Shown in pieces: positions 42,634 through 51,637 of a stretch of DNA of 64,000 bases; position 1 is the stretch's first letter; every line of letters starts with the position of its first letter. The translations under genes and the position numbers were made by a program. The stretch is taken from assembly GCA_934747885.1 (NCBI GenBank), contig CAKVHE010000001.1:515615-579614 (forward strand). The letters are read 5' to 3'. This stretch comes from an uncultured Clostridia bacterium. Lineage in GTDB: Bacteria > Bacillota > Clostridia > Christensenellales > UBA1242. The notes below the pieces were generated by a model. The model saw only the letters and a program-made list of their open reading frames with translations. It made no database searches and had not been told where the DNA came from.

Positions 42634-43235
42634 TATTGTTTTCCTCTTTTTTCACTCTCGCGAATGCTTTTAATAAAGTTGTTTAATATCAATACTACTT
42701 GAACGGGCGCACAAACAAAAAAGATAAGCCACAAGTTGTAGGAAATAAATTGACAGTAAATGCTCGCAATAAAGGACCAAATAAAAATAGAAGAAATAAC
42801 AATGGCATTTTTGCCGTTTCGCCAGCGTTTGTTAAAGTATTTTAATACCAAGCAACTTGCTGGTACTGACCAGACAAACACTTGCCAGCAAACCACTTTG
42901 TTGTAAATGCCCAAGTACAAAAATACAAACAAAGCAATTAGCCAAACAATAAGCACCGAAAGCACCACGCAAGCAATTTTGCTTGCCGTTTGATTTTTGG
43001 TTTCGCCATATTGGTGTTCGTAAGAATGGTCCTCAAATAAATATCCAATTTTTACACCAAAAACATTGGCTACTTCTTGCAAGGTTTCTATGTCGGGCAA
43101 AGATTCGCCTTTTTCCCATCTCGAAACAGCCTTGTCGGAATAATGAACATATTTGCCAAGGTCGCCTTGCGTAAGGTCTTTGCTTTTGCGTAAAGCCAAA
43201 ATATTTTTTGCGACAACTAATTTTACATCATCCAT
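42633..43235 (-). CDS. XRE-type regulator with C-terminal membrane helices
   Basis: A 200-residue protein with an N-terminal helix-turn-helix (about 8-65: LTQGDLGKYVHYSDKAVSRW) and four hydrophobic segments (about 84-104, 110-127, 139-160 and 164-185). Such membrane-bound XRE proteins are common in Firmicutes and sense envelope state or small molecules. It is divergent from the condensation-adenylation-carrier genes, and an inverted repeat lies in between, so it may control them. It is coupled to the Sfp gene, which strengthens the link to carrier-protein chemistry. Confidence 0.88.
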   Translation of the reverse strand: MDDVKLVVAKNILALRKSKDLTQGDLGKYVHYSDKAVSRWEKGESLPDIETLQEVANVFGVKIGYLFEDHSYEHQYGETKNQTASKIACVVLSVLIVWLIALFVFLYLGIYNKVVCWQVFVWSVPASCLVLKYFNKRWRNGKNAIVISSIFIWSFIASIYCQFISYNLWLIFFVCAPVQVVLILNNFIKSIRESEKRGKQ

Positions 43236-43297
43236 AGCAAAAGTTTAACACATTTTTGCGAATTCCGCAATAAAATGCATAAATAATTATCGTTTTT

Positions 43298-43344
43298 ACC
43301 AAATTCTCGCTACGCGAGAGTGATTTTGAGAATTTCTCATTTGG
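43298..43344. promoter_or_regulatory. Inverted-repeat region between divergent genes
   Basis: AAATTCTC (43301-43308) and GAGAATTT (43328-43335) form an inverted repeat enclosing CTCGC/GCGAG (43306-43318); outer TACCAAA and TTTGGCA elements flank them. It lies between the XRE/Sfp genes and the condensation gene and is a candidate operator. A -10-like TATAAT occurs near 43402-43410. Confidence 0.45.
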
Positions 43345-43432
43345 CAAAAGTAATATTAGAGCGCGATAGTCGCAATTCTCTTGCTTTAAAAATTTTATAT
43401 ATAATATAATTTAGGCGCAAGGAGCACAAAAG

Positions 43433-44776
43433 ATGAAACAAACTCAAGAATTGTTTGAACTAAACCCCTCGCAAGAAGTGGTGTTGCTTCAAACCAAATA
43501 CACAATTTTTAAGCGAGTAATAAACATAACAATGTCGGCAACGGCAGAAAAACCGCTAAACTACCAAACAATGTTAAAGGCGTTTAATCTTGCAGTAGCG
43601 CGAAACGATTGCACGCGTATAAGATTTGTTAAAAAGAAAGGCAAACTGTTGCAGTATTTTTTGCCAGAGGTAAAATTTGATAGTTTGCCACAAATTGCGT
43701 TTGAAAGCCCAAAAGACCAAGAAAATTTTATAAAGGCGGAAACCCACAAAGCAATAAAGTATAAAAAGGGCGAAGTAATAAAGCCATTTTTTATAAAGAC
43801 TTACGACGGCAAAGATATGGTGCTATTAAAGGTCTGCCACTTAAACTTTGACTTGTATGGACTAAACGTATTTTTTAAAGATTTGTTTGAGGTTTATGAG
43901 GCTCTTGACCTTAAAAAAGAGTTACCCGAAACGCCGGCAAGTTTTAAGGAAGTTATTATTCGTGACTTAAAGCAAAAAAACGACGCTGAGTACCACGAGA
44001 AAAACCGTCAATTTTTTGACGAGTATTTGCGGGCGCGCTCCCAGCCTTATTACGCAGGGCTAAATGGTGGCAATGGCAAACTTGATAAAAAAATGGATAA
44101 GGCCGGCAAGCATACCATAAAAATGTTTTTTGTGCACAACGACACGCAGGGATATATGCATGATGTTCCAAAAGATTTATCCAAACAAATTTTAGATTAT
44201 TGCGCGCAAAACAGAATATCACCAGCAAACTATCTATTTTTTGCTTTTAATGTGGTGCAAGCAAAATTAAATGGCAAATATAACCTAATGCCGTTAGAAC
44301 TTTGCAATTGCAGAGGTACTATGCTTGAAAGAAAATCGGCAGGAACCAAAGTGCAAAGTTTGGCGTGCTACACCACCATAAAACCAGAGCTTGAGTATGA
44401 GTCCAACTTAAAAGAGTTTTGCGAAAACCAATTTTTGCTTTATCGTCATATTGGTTTTTCAGATACTGCTTTTCAAATTATGAGCCACAAAATTTATAAA
44501 AGTTCTTTACTGGGCACCTTTTATTCGCTCTGCTTTTCGTTTATTCCAATGATGGTTCCGAGCGGTGTGAAGTTTCAAATTTATAGCAACGGCAAGTGCG
44601 CTTTGCCGGCCTATGTTGCAGTGGTTTATGATGTGGCGACGGGAGATATGAAGATTGTTTATGATTGTCAAACCAAACTAATGAACGGCGAAGACATAAA
44701 GCGTTTTCATGAAAAACTGATGCAAACGCTAGAAGTTGCCATAAAAGTGCCACAAACCCAAATTAAAGATATTTAA
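43433..44776 (+). CDS. Condensation-domain-like acyltransferase
   Basis: A 447-residue stand-alone protein of the NRPS condensation/CAT superfamily. The fold is suggested by the N-terminal helix/strand pattern and by VCHLNFDLYG (about 133-142), which sits where the HHxxxDG motif belongs; the first His is Cys and Asp is kept (H-x-x-x-D). The second catalytic-type region RGTMLERKSAG and the beta-rich C-terminus follow the superfamily. It starts an operon with adenylation and carrier proteins. It may join an acyl or aminoacyl group from the carrier to another molecule, but the substrate is unknown; glycopeptidolipid- or lipopeptide-type acyltransferases are alternatives. Confidence 0.65.
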   Translation: MKQTQELFELNPSQEVVLLQTKYTIFKRVINITMSATAEKPLNYQTMLKAFNLAVARNDCTRIRFVKKKGKLLQYFLPEVKFDSLPQIAFESPKDQENFIKAETHKAIKYKKGEVIKPFFIKTYDGKDMVLLKVCHLNFDLYGLNVFFKDLFEVYEALDLKKELPETPASFKEVIIRDLKQKNDAEYHEKNRQFFDEYLRARSQPYYAGLNGGNGKLDKKMDKAGKHTIKMFFVHNDTQGYMHDVPKDLSKQILDYCAQNRISPANYLFFAFNVVQAKLNGKYNLMPLELCNCRGTMLERKSAGTKVQSLACYTTIKPELEYESNLKEFCENQFLLYRHIGFSDTAFQIMSHKIYKSSLLGTFYSLCFSFIPMMVPSGVKFQIYSNGKCALPAYVAVVYDVATGDMKIVYDCQTKLMNGEDIKRFHEKLMQTLEVAIKVPQTQIKDI

Positions 44777-44798
44777 GAGATTTTACAAAGGAGAAAAT

Positions 44799-46520
44799 AT
44801 GTATAGAACCGAAAGACAAATGTTAAAAAACACTCTGCTTAAAAAGGGTGACTATAAAAACACGCGTGAAATTTTTGAGCGCGTTGCAAAGTTTTATCCA
44901 GACAAACAAATTTTGGCCGAACTGAACGAAGACAAGCAAATTGTTTATTACACCGCAAGTGAAGTGCTAAAAACAGAACGCGCTATAGGTGAGGGCTTGC
45001 TTGCCCGTGGTTACAAAGGAAAGCATATAGCCATTATTGCAACCAACTCATACCGATATTTGCTCACCGATTTGGCAATTGCCGGCGGGGTAGGCGTTGT
45101 GGTTCCAATAGACAAAGATGCAAGCGAGGAACAAACGGCAACCTTGCTTAGTCGCGCCGATGTGGAAATTGCAATTTGTTCGGCAGATGTTTTAAAAAAA
45201 GTAGAACGCGCAATCCAAAATTCAAAACTTTTAATAGCGTTAATTACCATGGACAGGCGAGTGGATGGCTATTTGTCGCTTGACGATGTTATTGCCGTAG
45301 GCAAAAAAATAGAAAATGGGCCATACGTTACGCAAGATTTGGATTTGGACGCACCGTGTGAAATTTTGTTCACCTCAGGTACCACCGGTGCCAACAAGGG
45401 GGTCATAATGACCCAGCGCAACATGGCAGCCAACATAATGAACTGTTTGGACGTTATTAAGGGCGAAAAAAACAACAACACGTCTATGTCAATTTTGCCA
45501 ATGCATCACGCGACGGAAATAAATACGCATATTATGCCACGACTTGGCGCTGCAAGACTTACTTATATAAACGGCTCAATGAAGGAAATGATGACAAACA
45601 TCAAAATTTTTAAGCCGGCTATAATAACCGTGGTGCCAATGATAGCAAACGCCTTTTACAAAAATATTTGGGCTAACGCGAAAAAGCAAGGCAAAGAAGA
45701 AAAATTAAAAAAGGGCATAAAACTTTGCGCGCTATTAAGTAAGTTTGGTATAGATATTACGCACAAATTATTTAAAGATTTGTATGCACCGTTTGGTGGA
45801 AATTTAAAACAAATTGTTTGCGGTGGTGCACCTCTTAACCCAGAGGTGGTAAATGGCTTAAAAGATCTTGGCATCTTTATTATAAATGGCTTTGGCATTA
45901 CCGAGTGCGGTCCACTGGTTTCGATGAATACCGACCCTTACACTGAAGTGTATTCAATTGGTACGGCATGTCCAGGGCTTAAAGTGAAAATAATAGACAA
46001 GGACGAAAACGGAGTTGGTGAACTTTGTGTTAAAGGCGCTAGTGTGTCCAAAGGCTATTATAAAGACGAGGACGGCACAAAGCAGGTATACGAGGAAGGC
46101 TATTTCCATACCGGTGATTTGGTTAGAATGGACGACAAGCAAAGGTTGTTTATTGCTGGCAGAAAGAAAAATTTAATTGTTCTTGCAAACGGCAAAAATG
46201 TTTTTCCGGAAGAACTAGAAACTCAAATTGCAAATGGTATACCTTATATAAAAGATGTTGTGGTGTTTGAGGGCGCTTATAAAAAGAACGACGCAGATAC
46301 CGATGTTATCGCCGCGATGTTTAATATTGATCCCGAAGTTAAGGTTAGTGATGAACAGCTATTAAGCGATTTTAGAGAACTTAACAAAACTTTGCCATCA
46401 TACAAGCGTATTGGCTATTTGGAAAAAATAGATGGTGAGTTTGTAAAAAACGCAACAAAAAAGATAGTAAGACCAGAAGCAGTGAAAAAACATAGCAAAA
46501 CAAGTGGTATTATTGTTTAA
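44799..46520 (+). CDS. Acyl-CoA synthetase / adenylation protein (AMP-binding family)
   Basis: A 573-residue ANL-superfamily ligase. Core motifs: the P-loop A3 LFTSGTTGANKG (about 190-201), A5 GFGITECGPL (about 365-374), A7 YFHTGD (about 431-436), A8 RLFIAGRKKNLIV (about 444-456) and A10 KNATKKIVRPE with the catalytic Lys. The hydrophobic Leu/Ile content is closer to long-chain acyl-CoA synthetases than to amino-acid-specific A domains. It follows the condensation gene by 22 bases with an AAAGGAG ribosome binding site and precedes the carrier gene by 15 bases. It would activate an acid and load it onto the downstream carrier protein. Confidence 0.92.
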   Translation: MYRTERQMLKNTLLKKGDYKNTREIFERVAKFYPDKQILAELNEDKQIVYYTASEVLKTERAIGEGLLARGYKGKHIAIIATNSYRYLLTDLAIAGGVGVVVPIDKDASEEQTATLLSRADVEIAICSADVLKKVERAIQNSKLLIALITMDRRVDGYLSLDDVIAVGKKIENGPYVTQDLDLDAPCEILFTSGTTGANKGVIMTQRNMAANIMNCLDVIKGEKNNNTSMSILPMHHATEINTHIMPRLGAARLTYINGSMKEMMTNIKIFKPAIITVVPMIANAFYKNIWANAKKQGKEEKLKKGIKLCALLSKFGIDITHKLFKDLYAPFGGNLKQIVCGGAPLNPEVVNGLKDLGIFIINGFGITECGPLVSMNTDPYTEVYSIGTACPGLKVKIIDKDENGVGELCVKGASVSKGYYKDEDGTKQVYEEGYFHTGDLVRMDDKQRLFIAGRKKNLIVLANGKNVFPEELETQIANGIPYIKDVVVFEGAYKKNDADTDVIAAMFNIDPEVKVSDEQLLSDFRELNKTLPSYKRIGYLEKIDGEFVKNATKKIVRPEAVKKHSKTSGIIV

Positions 46521-46535
46521 GGAGAAAAAGTACAA

Positions 46536-46760
46536 ATGAATGAATTAAAAGAGATTATCAGTGAATACACTGGCGTACAAAGCAGTTTGATTGATGACAA
46601 TATGAGTTTGTCTGGAGATATTGGGCTAGATTCGTTTGGCATTATTTCTATGATATGTGCCATAGAAAATAACTTTAAGGTTAGCATACCTGAAGCGGAA
46701 ATGTCGCATTTTCAAACATTAAGTGACCTATATAATTATTTAAGCGTTAATAGGGTTTAA
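46536..46760 (+). CDS. Acyl/peptidyl carrier protein
   Basis: A 74-residue carrier protein with the 4'-phosphopantetheine site DIGLDSFGII (Ser at about 37). The four-helix spacing and acidic helix II are as usual. It is not the housekeeping AcpP of the fatty acid operon, judging from the neighbours, but a dedicated partner of the adjacent adenylation and condensation proteins; the Sfp-type transferase at 42034 would activate it. Confidence 0.92.
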   Translation: MNELKEIISEYTGVQSSLIDDNMSLSGDIGLDSFGIISMICAIENNFKVSIPEAEMSHFQTLSDLYNYLSVNRV

Positions 46761-46800
46761 AATTTAAATTATAATTTATACTAAGGTAAAGGAGAAATTT

Positions 46801-47373
46801 ATGGAAACTTTAAAAGATTATTTTAAAAAACTAAAATGGGATAGTATAGTAATTTCAATAATTACCATTGTTTTTGGCTCGCTATGTATTGCGTTGCCTG
46901 ATCGTGCGGGGGATATTTTGTGCAAGGCATTTGGCATTTCGCTTATTTTTGTTGGAGTAATGTGCTTTATTAGATACTTCACCTACGATACTTTGCTCGA
47001 CGAAAAAGAACTGATTTTGGCGTTAATTACTTCGGTGCTAGGTATTTTCTGCTTGGTATATCCAAATTCGGTACAAAGTATATTAACCGTGCTGGTTGGT
47101 GCATACATTGTAATTGATGCATCAGTTAGTTTAACAGATAGTATCGCTTGCGCCAAAATGCAAGTTAGGGGCTGGTCGGTATTATTTATTTTGTCATTTA
47201 TCACCATTATGCTAGGAATTTCGGTAATGCTCTCAAGCTTTGAAACGGTGGTAGTGTTTGCTGGTATTTCTTTGCTAATTGCTGGCATTGAAAGATTGGT
47301 GTTTACCATTTGTTACAGTCGCAAAATAAAACAAGCCAAAAAAGATTTAAAAGATAAAGGTATAATTGATTAA
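46801..47373 (+). CDS. HdeD-like (DUF308) membrane protein
   Basis: A 190-residue protein with six hydrophobic helices, in pairs, and the DUF308 layout (ITIVFGSLCIALPDRAGDIL; later VLGIFCLVYPNSVQSILTVL; then IMLGISVMLSSFETVVVF), which repeats three times. HdeD proteins are linked to acid resistance in enteric bacteria, with unknown mechanism. It is the last gene of the condensation-adenylation-carrier operon, ended by a strong terminator, so it might help export or house the product. Confidence 0.8.
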   Translation: METLKDYFKKLKWDSIVISIITIVFGSLCIALPDRAGDILCKAFGISLIFVGVMCFIRYFTYDTLLDEKELILALITSVLGIFCLVYPNSVQSILTVLVGAYIVIDASVSLTDSIACAKMQVRGWSVLFILSFITIMLGISVMLSSFETVVVFAGISLLIAGIERLVFTICYSRKIKQAKKDLKDKGIID

Positions 47374-47374
47374 C

Positions 47375-47405
47375 AAAAAAGGACTTTTAAACAAAGTCCT
47401 TTTTT
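47375..47405 (+). terminator. Terminator of the carrier-protein operon
   Basis: A 13-base stem AAAAAAGGACTTT (47375-47387) with AAAGTCCTTTTTT (47393-47405), loop TAAAC. Confidence 0.88.
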
Positions 47406-47798
47406 TGTTTCATAAAAAAATAAGTGAAGATTGGAATTTGCTTTTTGCGACAAAAATTTTAAATTTGCTAAATCGTTGTCAAATCATTGCTATATATAGT
47501 TTATTTTGAACAAGTTGCTCCAATACGGCAAAATATTTTGAACGGGGTTTGGGCAACAAACCGGTTATTTTGAAGAAAAAGTATACTTTTGCGAATAGTT
47601 GATAAAAAATATGGTGGCAAAACGGGTTATTTTGAACACCATTGTGGAGCAAATTCAATATTATAATCGATATAAATCGGTCAAACCAAAATAACTAAAA
47701 ATAAACTAAAAAATAAATTAAAAGTACTAGCATTTTGTCGGAATTTGTGTTATCATATAGTTCATTAGATTGAAAAAAATCAAAATTTGGGATTGGTA
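47406..47798 (+). repeat. Gene-free stretch with four TATTTTGAA repeats
   Basis: About 390 bases without a gene. ATTTTGAA occurs at 47503-47510, 47535-47542, 47567-47574 and 47630-47637; three of the copies read TTATTTTGAA, and two read GGTTATTTTGAA, at intervals of 32, 32 and 63 bases. The regular spacing is compatible with a protein-binding array upstream of the SDR gene. Confidence 0.6.
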
Positions 47799-48521
47799 AT
47801 GAAAAATATAGTTATAGTAGGGGGCGCGAATGGCGTCGGTAAAGCTATTGCAAAAATGTTTATGGGCAACAATATCCTGCTTGTTGATGTTGATGTAAAA
47901 AACTTGACGGAAACGGCATCTAGTTTGTGTTGTAAATATTTGGTTTGTGATGTGTGTGACCCTTGCACGGTAAAAGATGTGCGTGCGTATGTGTTAAGAC
48001 ATGAGTTTAATATTGATACCCTAATTATTTGTTCAGGGCTTTGGTCGCGTGGAAAAATTTCCAACATTTATGAAAGCGAGGTTGCAAAGATGAATAGCCC
48101 CGAACGCGTGGCACGTGTGGTTGGAAGCAATTCGTTTGCCACAATGGCACTAATTATGCAACTAACACCGCTGCTTTCGCAAAATGCAGGCAACCAAATA
48201 ATTGTGGTTAATTCAACCAGTGGGTTGGATATTGACGAGGATAGTCCGGTTTATAGTGCGGCGATGCATAGCGTTAGCGTGTTTTGCAAAGCAATACAAA
48301 AAGATCTTGCAAGTATGGGTAAGGGCGTGCGCCTAACCAATATTTATGCGGGTAAAATTGCGACAAATTTTCAGGCTAGGGTAAATGACCGTATGACCGA
48401 AATGGTAAAAGAAAGGTCATTAACAGCAGAAGATATTGCAAAAACCGTTTTAAATATTATGAGTATGCCTGCAGATGTTGCTATTCCGTCAATTGAATTA
48501 CGAAAGATGTCAAATTTTTAA
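47799..48521 (+). CDS. Short-chain dehydrogenase-like protein, altered active site
   Basis: A 240-residue protein with the SDR Rossmann start IVIVGGANGVGKAIAKMF (GxxxGxG, NAD(P)-binding). The strand with the catalytic-type Ser is VVNSTSGLD, and the Tyr position is YSAAMHSV; the Lys expected four residues after the Tyr is Met, so the usual catalytic dyad is incomplete. The length is normal. An alternative TTG at 47787 would add four residues. It may be a dehydrogenase-fold protein with another role. It is probably co-transcribed with the metal-dependent hydrolase and Nudix genes that follow. Confidence 0.82.
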   Translation: MKNIVIVGGANGVGKAIAKMFMGNNILLVDVDVKNLTETASSLCCKYLVCDVCDPCTVKDVRAYVLRHEFNIDTLIICSGLWSRGKISNIYESEVAKMNSPERVARVVGSNSFATMALIMQLTPLLSQNAGNQIIVVNSTSGLDIDEDSPVYSAAMHSVSVFCKAIQKDLASMGKGVRLTNIYAGKIATNFQARVNDRMTEMVKERSLTAEDIAKTVLNIMSMPADVAIPSIELRKMSNF

Positions 48522-48575
48522 TTGCGAACACATTTTAAGGCAACCGTTGAGTTGCCTTTTTTGTAAAGGAGAAAA

Positions 48576-49373
48576 ATGAGAGTTACTGTTTTATGTGATG
48601 ACAATACAACAGGAAATTTGCCGCTGTTGGGTGAACCATCCTTTTGTCTGTATTTGGAAAATGCAAAAGATAACATTCTGTATGATGTTGGACGCTCGGA
48701 CGTGTATGTAAAAAATGCAAAGTCGCTAGGCATAGATCTTGATGATGTGAACAAAATTGTTTTGTCCCACGGACATACTGCGCATACGGGTGGACTTTTG
48801 TATTTCAATTACGATTGTGGTACAAGTGTGTATTATGGCTCAACTTGTTTTGATAAAAAATTTTATTTAAAAACCAATATAACGGCGCCATATACTTTAA
48901 AGGAAATGAACGATAAATTTGATTGCTGCGAAGTCAATGGTATTATGGAAGTTTCGCCAAACTTATATGCAATATGTGGGATAGAAAGAAAAACGCCATA
49001 CGAAAAACACGACAAGTTTTTTACCACTCGCCGAGCAAGGTGGAAATATAAGGATAATATTAGTGAAGAGTTGGTATTAGCGTATTTTTCGGGAAAGAAA
49101 ATTTATGTGCTTACGGCGTGTTCGCATGTGGGTATTGTTAACATTTGCGAATATATTAAAATTGCATTTGGCAGAAGAGTTTATGGCATTATTGGTGGAC
49201 TAGATTTGTTTAGAATGAACGAACGCACCGAAAAAACAATTGAGTATTTAAAAAGCCATAAAATAAAGGTATTGTGCCCTTGCCACAATACAAGTTTTAG
49301 AGCAAAGGCAGAAATGTTTAAGGCGGGTTTGCCGGTGCAAGAAGTGTATTGCGGGTTTCATATAGATATTTAA
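48576..49373 (+). CDS. Metallo-beta-lactamase-fold protein
   Basis: A 265-residue protein related to the beta-RFAP synthase-type MBL family: the start is LLGEPSFCLYLE, then IVLSHGHTAHTGGLLYF (about 64-80) and TACSHVGIVNI (about 183-193), IGGLDLF and CPCHNTSFRAKAEM. In the core motif HxHxDH, the Asp is Ala (HGHTAH), which would weaken one metal ligand. The second and third His ligands are kept. The substrate is unknown. It has an AAAGGAG ribosome binding site and lies downstream of the SDR gene. Confidence 0.85.
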   Translation: MRVTVLCDDNTTGNLPLLGEPSFCLYLENAKDNILYDVGRSDVYVKNAKSLGIDLDDVNKIVLSHGHTAHTGGLLYFNYDCGTSVYYGSTCFDKKFYLKTNITAPYTLKEMNDKFDCCEVNGIMEVSPNLYAICGIERKTPYEKHDKFFTTRRARWKYKDNISEELVLAYFSGKKIYVLTACSHVGIVNICEYIKIAFGRRVYGIIGGLDLFRMNERTEKTIEYLKSHKIKVLCPCHNTSFRAKAEMFKAGLPVQEVYCGFHIDI

Positions 49374-49395
49374 AAGTTTAACCAAGGAGAAAAAT

Positions 49396-49953
49396 GTGTT
49401 TAATTTATACACTGAGCTTAATAGTTATGTGCCATTTGACATGGTAGAAGCAGAGAGCAGGCGAGCGTCAATTTCTTTTTTAAATGCCGGACAAAATTGT
49501 TTTAGTCGCACTAACGAAAAGGGGCATTTTACTGCCGGTGGTTTGGTGGTAGATGGCAAAGGTGGGGTGCTGTTAAATCATCACAAAAAGTCGGGTATGT
49601 GGTTTCAATTTGGTGGGCATTGCGATGGAGATATCGACGTGCTTAGGTCGGCTTTGCGTGAACTTAGGGAAGAATCTGGCATAACCAAGTGCCATTTGTT
49701 ATTGCCGGGCATTTTTGATGTAAATGTAGTAAAAATTGCCGATTGTCCACAAAAGGGCGAGCCGGAACATGTGCATTACGATATAAATTTTTTGTTTGTG
49801 GTAAAGAGCAAAAAATTTAAGATTTCAAAAGAGTCAACGGAAATAAAATGGGTTAGCATTAGCGAGGCGCAGAAGTTAATTAGTCCAACTGATGTAGGTA
49901 TGGTAAGAATGTTGAAAAAATACGAAAGGCTATTAGGTGGCAAAATGGTATAA
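49396..49953 (+). CDS. Nudix hydrolase
   Basis: A 185-residue Nudix protein with the box GGHCDGDIDVLRSALRELRE followed by ESGI (about 74-97). The REL-x-EE-x-G core is intact, while the first Glu of the box (G-x5-E) is Asp. Nudix enzymes hydrolyse nucleoside diphosphates linked to another group. The start is GTG 49396 behind AAGGAGA; the ATG two bases earlier is in another frame and soon stops. It is 22 bases after the MBL gene. Confidence 0.88.
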   Translation: MFNLYTELNSYVPFDMVEAESRRASISFLNAGQNCFSRTNEKGHFTAGGLVVDGKGGVLLNHHKKSGMWFQFGGHCDGDIDVLRSALRELREESGITKCHLLLPGIFDVNVVKIADCPQKGEPEHVHYDINFLFVVKSKKFKISKESTEIKWVSISEAQKLISPTDVGMVRMLKKYERLLGGKMV

Positions 49954-49983
49954 GGGAGAGGAATAAGTTTTAACGAAGTTGTT

Positions 49984-50832
49984 ATGAAATACGAGTTGCT
50001 GGAAAGCTCTTGTAAAAACGACGAAGAAAAATTGTATGATTTGGACAGCATAACCGCTGAAAATTTGCGTTTTGAACTAGATTATGTTGGCATTAGCGCG
50101 CATTTGTTTTATTACTACCAATTGGCAAAACAAAATTTGGTCGAATTGGTCAAGTGCGTAGAAAGCAATTCTGGCAAAGCAGATTATGCTCAAATTATAG
50201 AAGGCAATAGACTTTTGTTTAATTACACAAGTTCATTTTATGCTTATGTAACTTATTTTCAAAATAACTTTTTTGATGACGCAAAGGTAATTACTTCAAA
50301 GTTGTATTGTCAGTATTTTGAATATTGGTTTGTTTTAAACCTGCAAAAATTTTTAATGCATGAAAAAGTTTGCGCTGCATGCATTGCAAAAAATTGTTCG
50401 GCAAATGGCGAACTGGGTCGCTTTTGTTACCTAAAAGAGCAACTCTTGAAATCAAGCAATATAAAAAAGAAATTTAAGGAAGAATTAGCAAGGCTGGGCG
50501 GGTTTGGTGAAATTAACCTTTTGCCAATATTAAAAAAGCAGTTTAAGATCATTAAAGAATTGCAAGAAAGCATACTCTTTCTTACTGCAAACAACTTGCT
50601 AAGATATTTTAATCATCTTTCCACCTTTGTAAAAAACAAAAATGAAACCTCTTTGGTTCGTGATGGTTTTGTTGTGGCGGGAATTTTGGACACGATGTGT
50701 AGGTATTACAAAAACTTGACCTATTTTGTTGCGGAAGAAGATGATCTAGATTGTGGTGGCAGATTAAAGACAATTTATGCCAAATTTTCTAATTTTTACT
50801 ACGGCGATTTAAATGTATACTTGTACGACTAA
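49984..50832 (+). CDS. Unknown helical protein
   Basis: A 282-residue protein of high helical content with several Cys (CAACIAKNC near 130, CGG near the end). No family is recognised. It is read in line with the Nudix gene, 30 bases away. Alternating hydrophobic and charged residues suggest a soluble helical bundle. The codon use is like the core genes. Function is unknown. Confidence 0.62.
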   Translation: MKYELLESSCKNDEEKLYDLDSITAENLRFELDYVGISAHLFYYYQLAKQNLVELVKCVESNSGKADYAQIIEGNRLLFNYTSSFYAYVTYFQNNFFDDAKVITSKLYCQYFEYWFVLNLQKFLMHEKVCAACIAKNCSANGELGRFCYLKEQLLKSSNIKKKFKEELARLGGFGEINLLPILKKQFKIIKELQESILFLTANNLLRYFNHLSTFVKNKNETSLVRDGFVVAGILDTMCRYYKNLTYFVAEEDDLDCGGRLKTIYAKFSNFYYGDLNVYLYD

Positions 50833-51175
50833 TTGATTTATATCAAGTTGCGCTTTGCTAAAAGGTAAAATTTTGCACAAAAATGCATGGGCCAAAAGCC
50901 ACTAGGCGGGCGCCCGTGGCTTGTTTAATAAGTCTGCGGCACGGAAAAATAAATCGGCCTAAAATGCGGGCGTGCCCTGTGAAACTGCGGTGTGCGATTG
51001 GATTATTACAAAAGTTGTTTATTGGCGTTTTTGCTCACGTTTTGCGCGCGAGAGGGACAAGGCGGGGTGGGTGGCACCCATCAGTTTAAGCTTGACAGTT
51101 TGTTTTGCGGTGATATTATAAAAATTTGGCAGTGGTGAATGGCAAATTGTTATACTCTGCTAGCAAAAATCAAAA
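50833..51175. other. GC-richer gene-free stretch
   Basis: About 340 bases in which GC content is clearly higher than in the surrounding DNA, especially 50885-51090. A dyad GCCAC-n-GTGGC around GGGCGCCC (50898-50920) and CACCC/GGGTG elements near 51060-51080 are visible. A 68-codon open frame (50883-51089) is rich in Arg and Pro, has no ribosome binding site and is taken as chance. It may be a remnant of unrelated DNA. Confidence 0.5.
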
Positions 51176-51637
51176 ATGCAAAAGTTATATAATTTAAAAG
51201 AAATCAAATTGTATGAAATACTTGCAAAATACAACGGGATCGTTATCGGGCAAAGTGCAGGAAGTATGAATTTGGCAAAGACAGTATACGCACCACCAGA
51301 CATGCCCGCCGATTTAACTGCCGACTACAAAAAAATATTTACTGGTGTTGGACTAACCGATATTAGAATTATGCCACATATGGCAGGAGCTTTTAGTGAT
51401 AATGTAAATGGTCAAGGTAAAAATACCTATGATTATTGTCTTGAAGATAGCTATGAAGTGCCAATGTATGGTATTTATGATTTTGGGTTTATTGAAATTC
51501 AAGGGGATGGTGCTACGGCGTATGGTAAGACATTGTTAATTAAAAATGGTAAATGCACTGAACTTTGTGGAGATAAAGAAAGCATTGAAGTTTCGGCAAA
51601 TTACTTTTCTTGCTCAGCAACCGCAGAAGAAAAATAA
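51176..51637 (+). pseudogene. S51 peptidase fragment lacking the N-terminal part
   Basis: The 153 residues contain the family nucleophile motif GIVIGQSAGSMNLAK (about 41-55) and the downstream IMPHM region of S51 (peptidase E/cyanophycinase-like) proteins. The normal N-terminal 80-90 residues with the first strand and the GG-N/T motif are missing: the frame starts 40 residues before the nucleophile and no ribosome binding site is seen. A second S51 gene occurs at 35022. It is best taken as a broken gene at the edge of the island. Confidence 0.75.

Noticed and set aside
50883..51089. 68-codon Arg-rich gene in the GC-rich patch
   Set aside because: No ribosome binding site; the open frame is explained by high local GC content.
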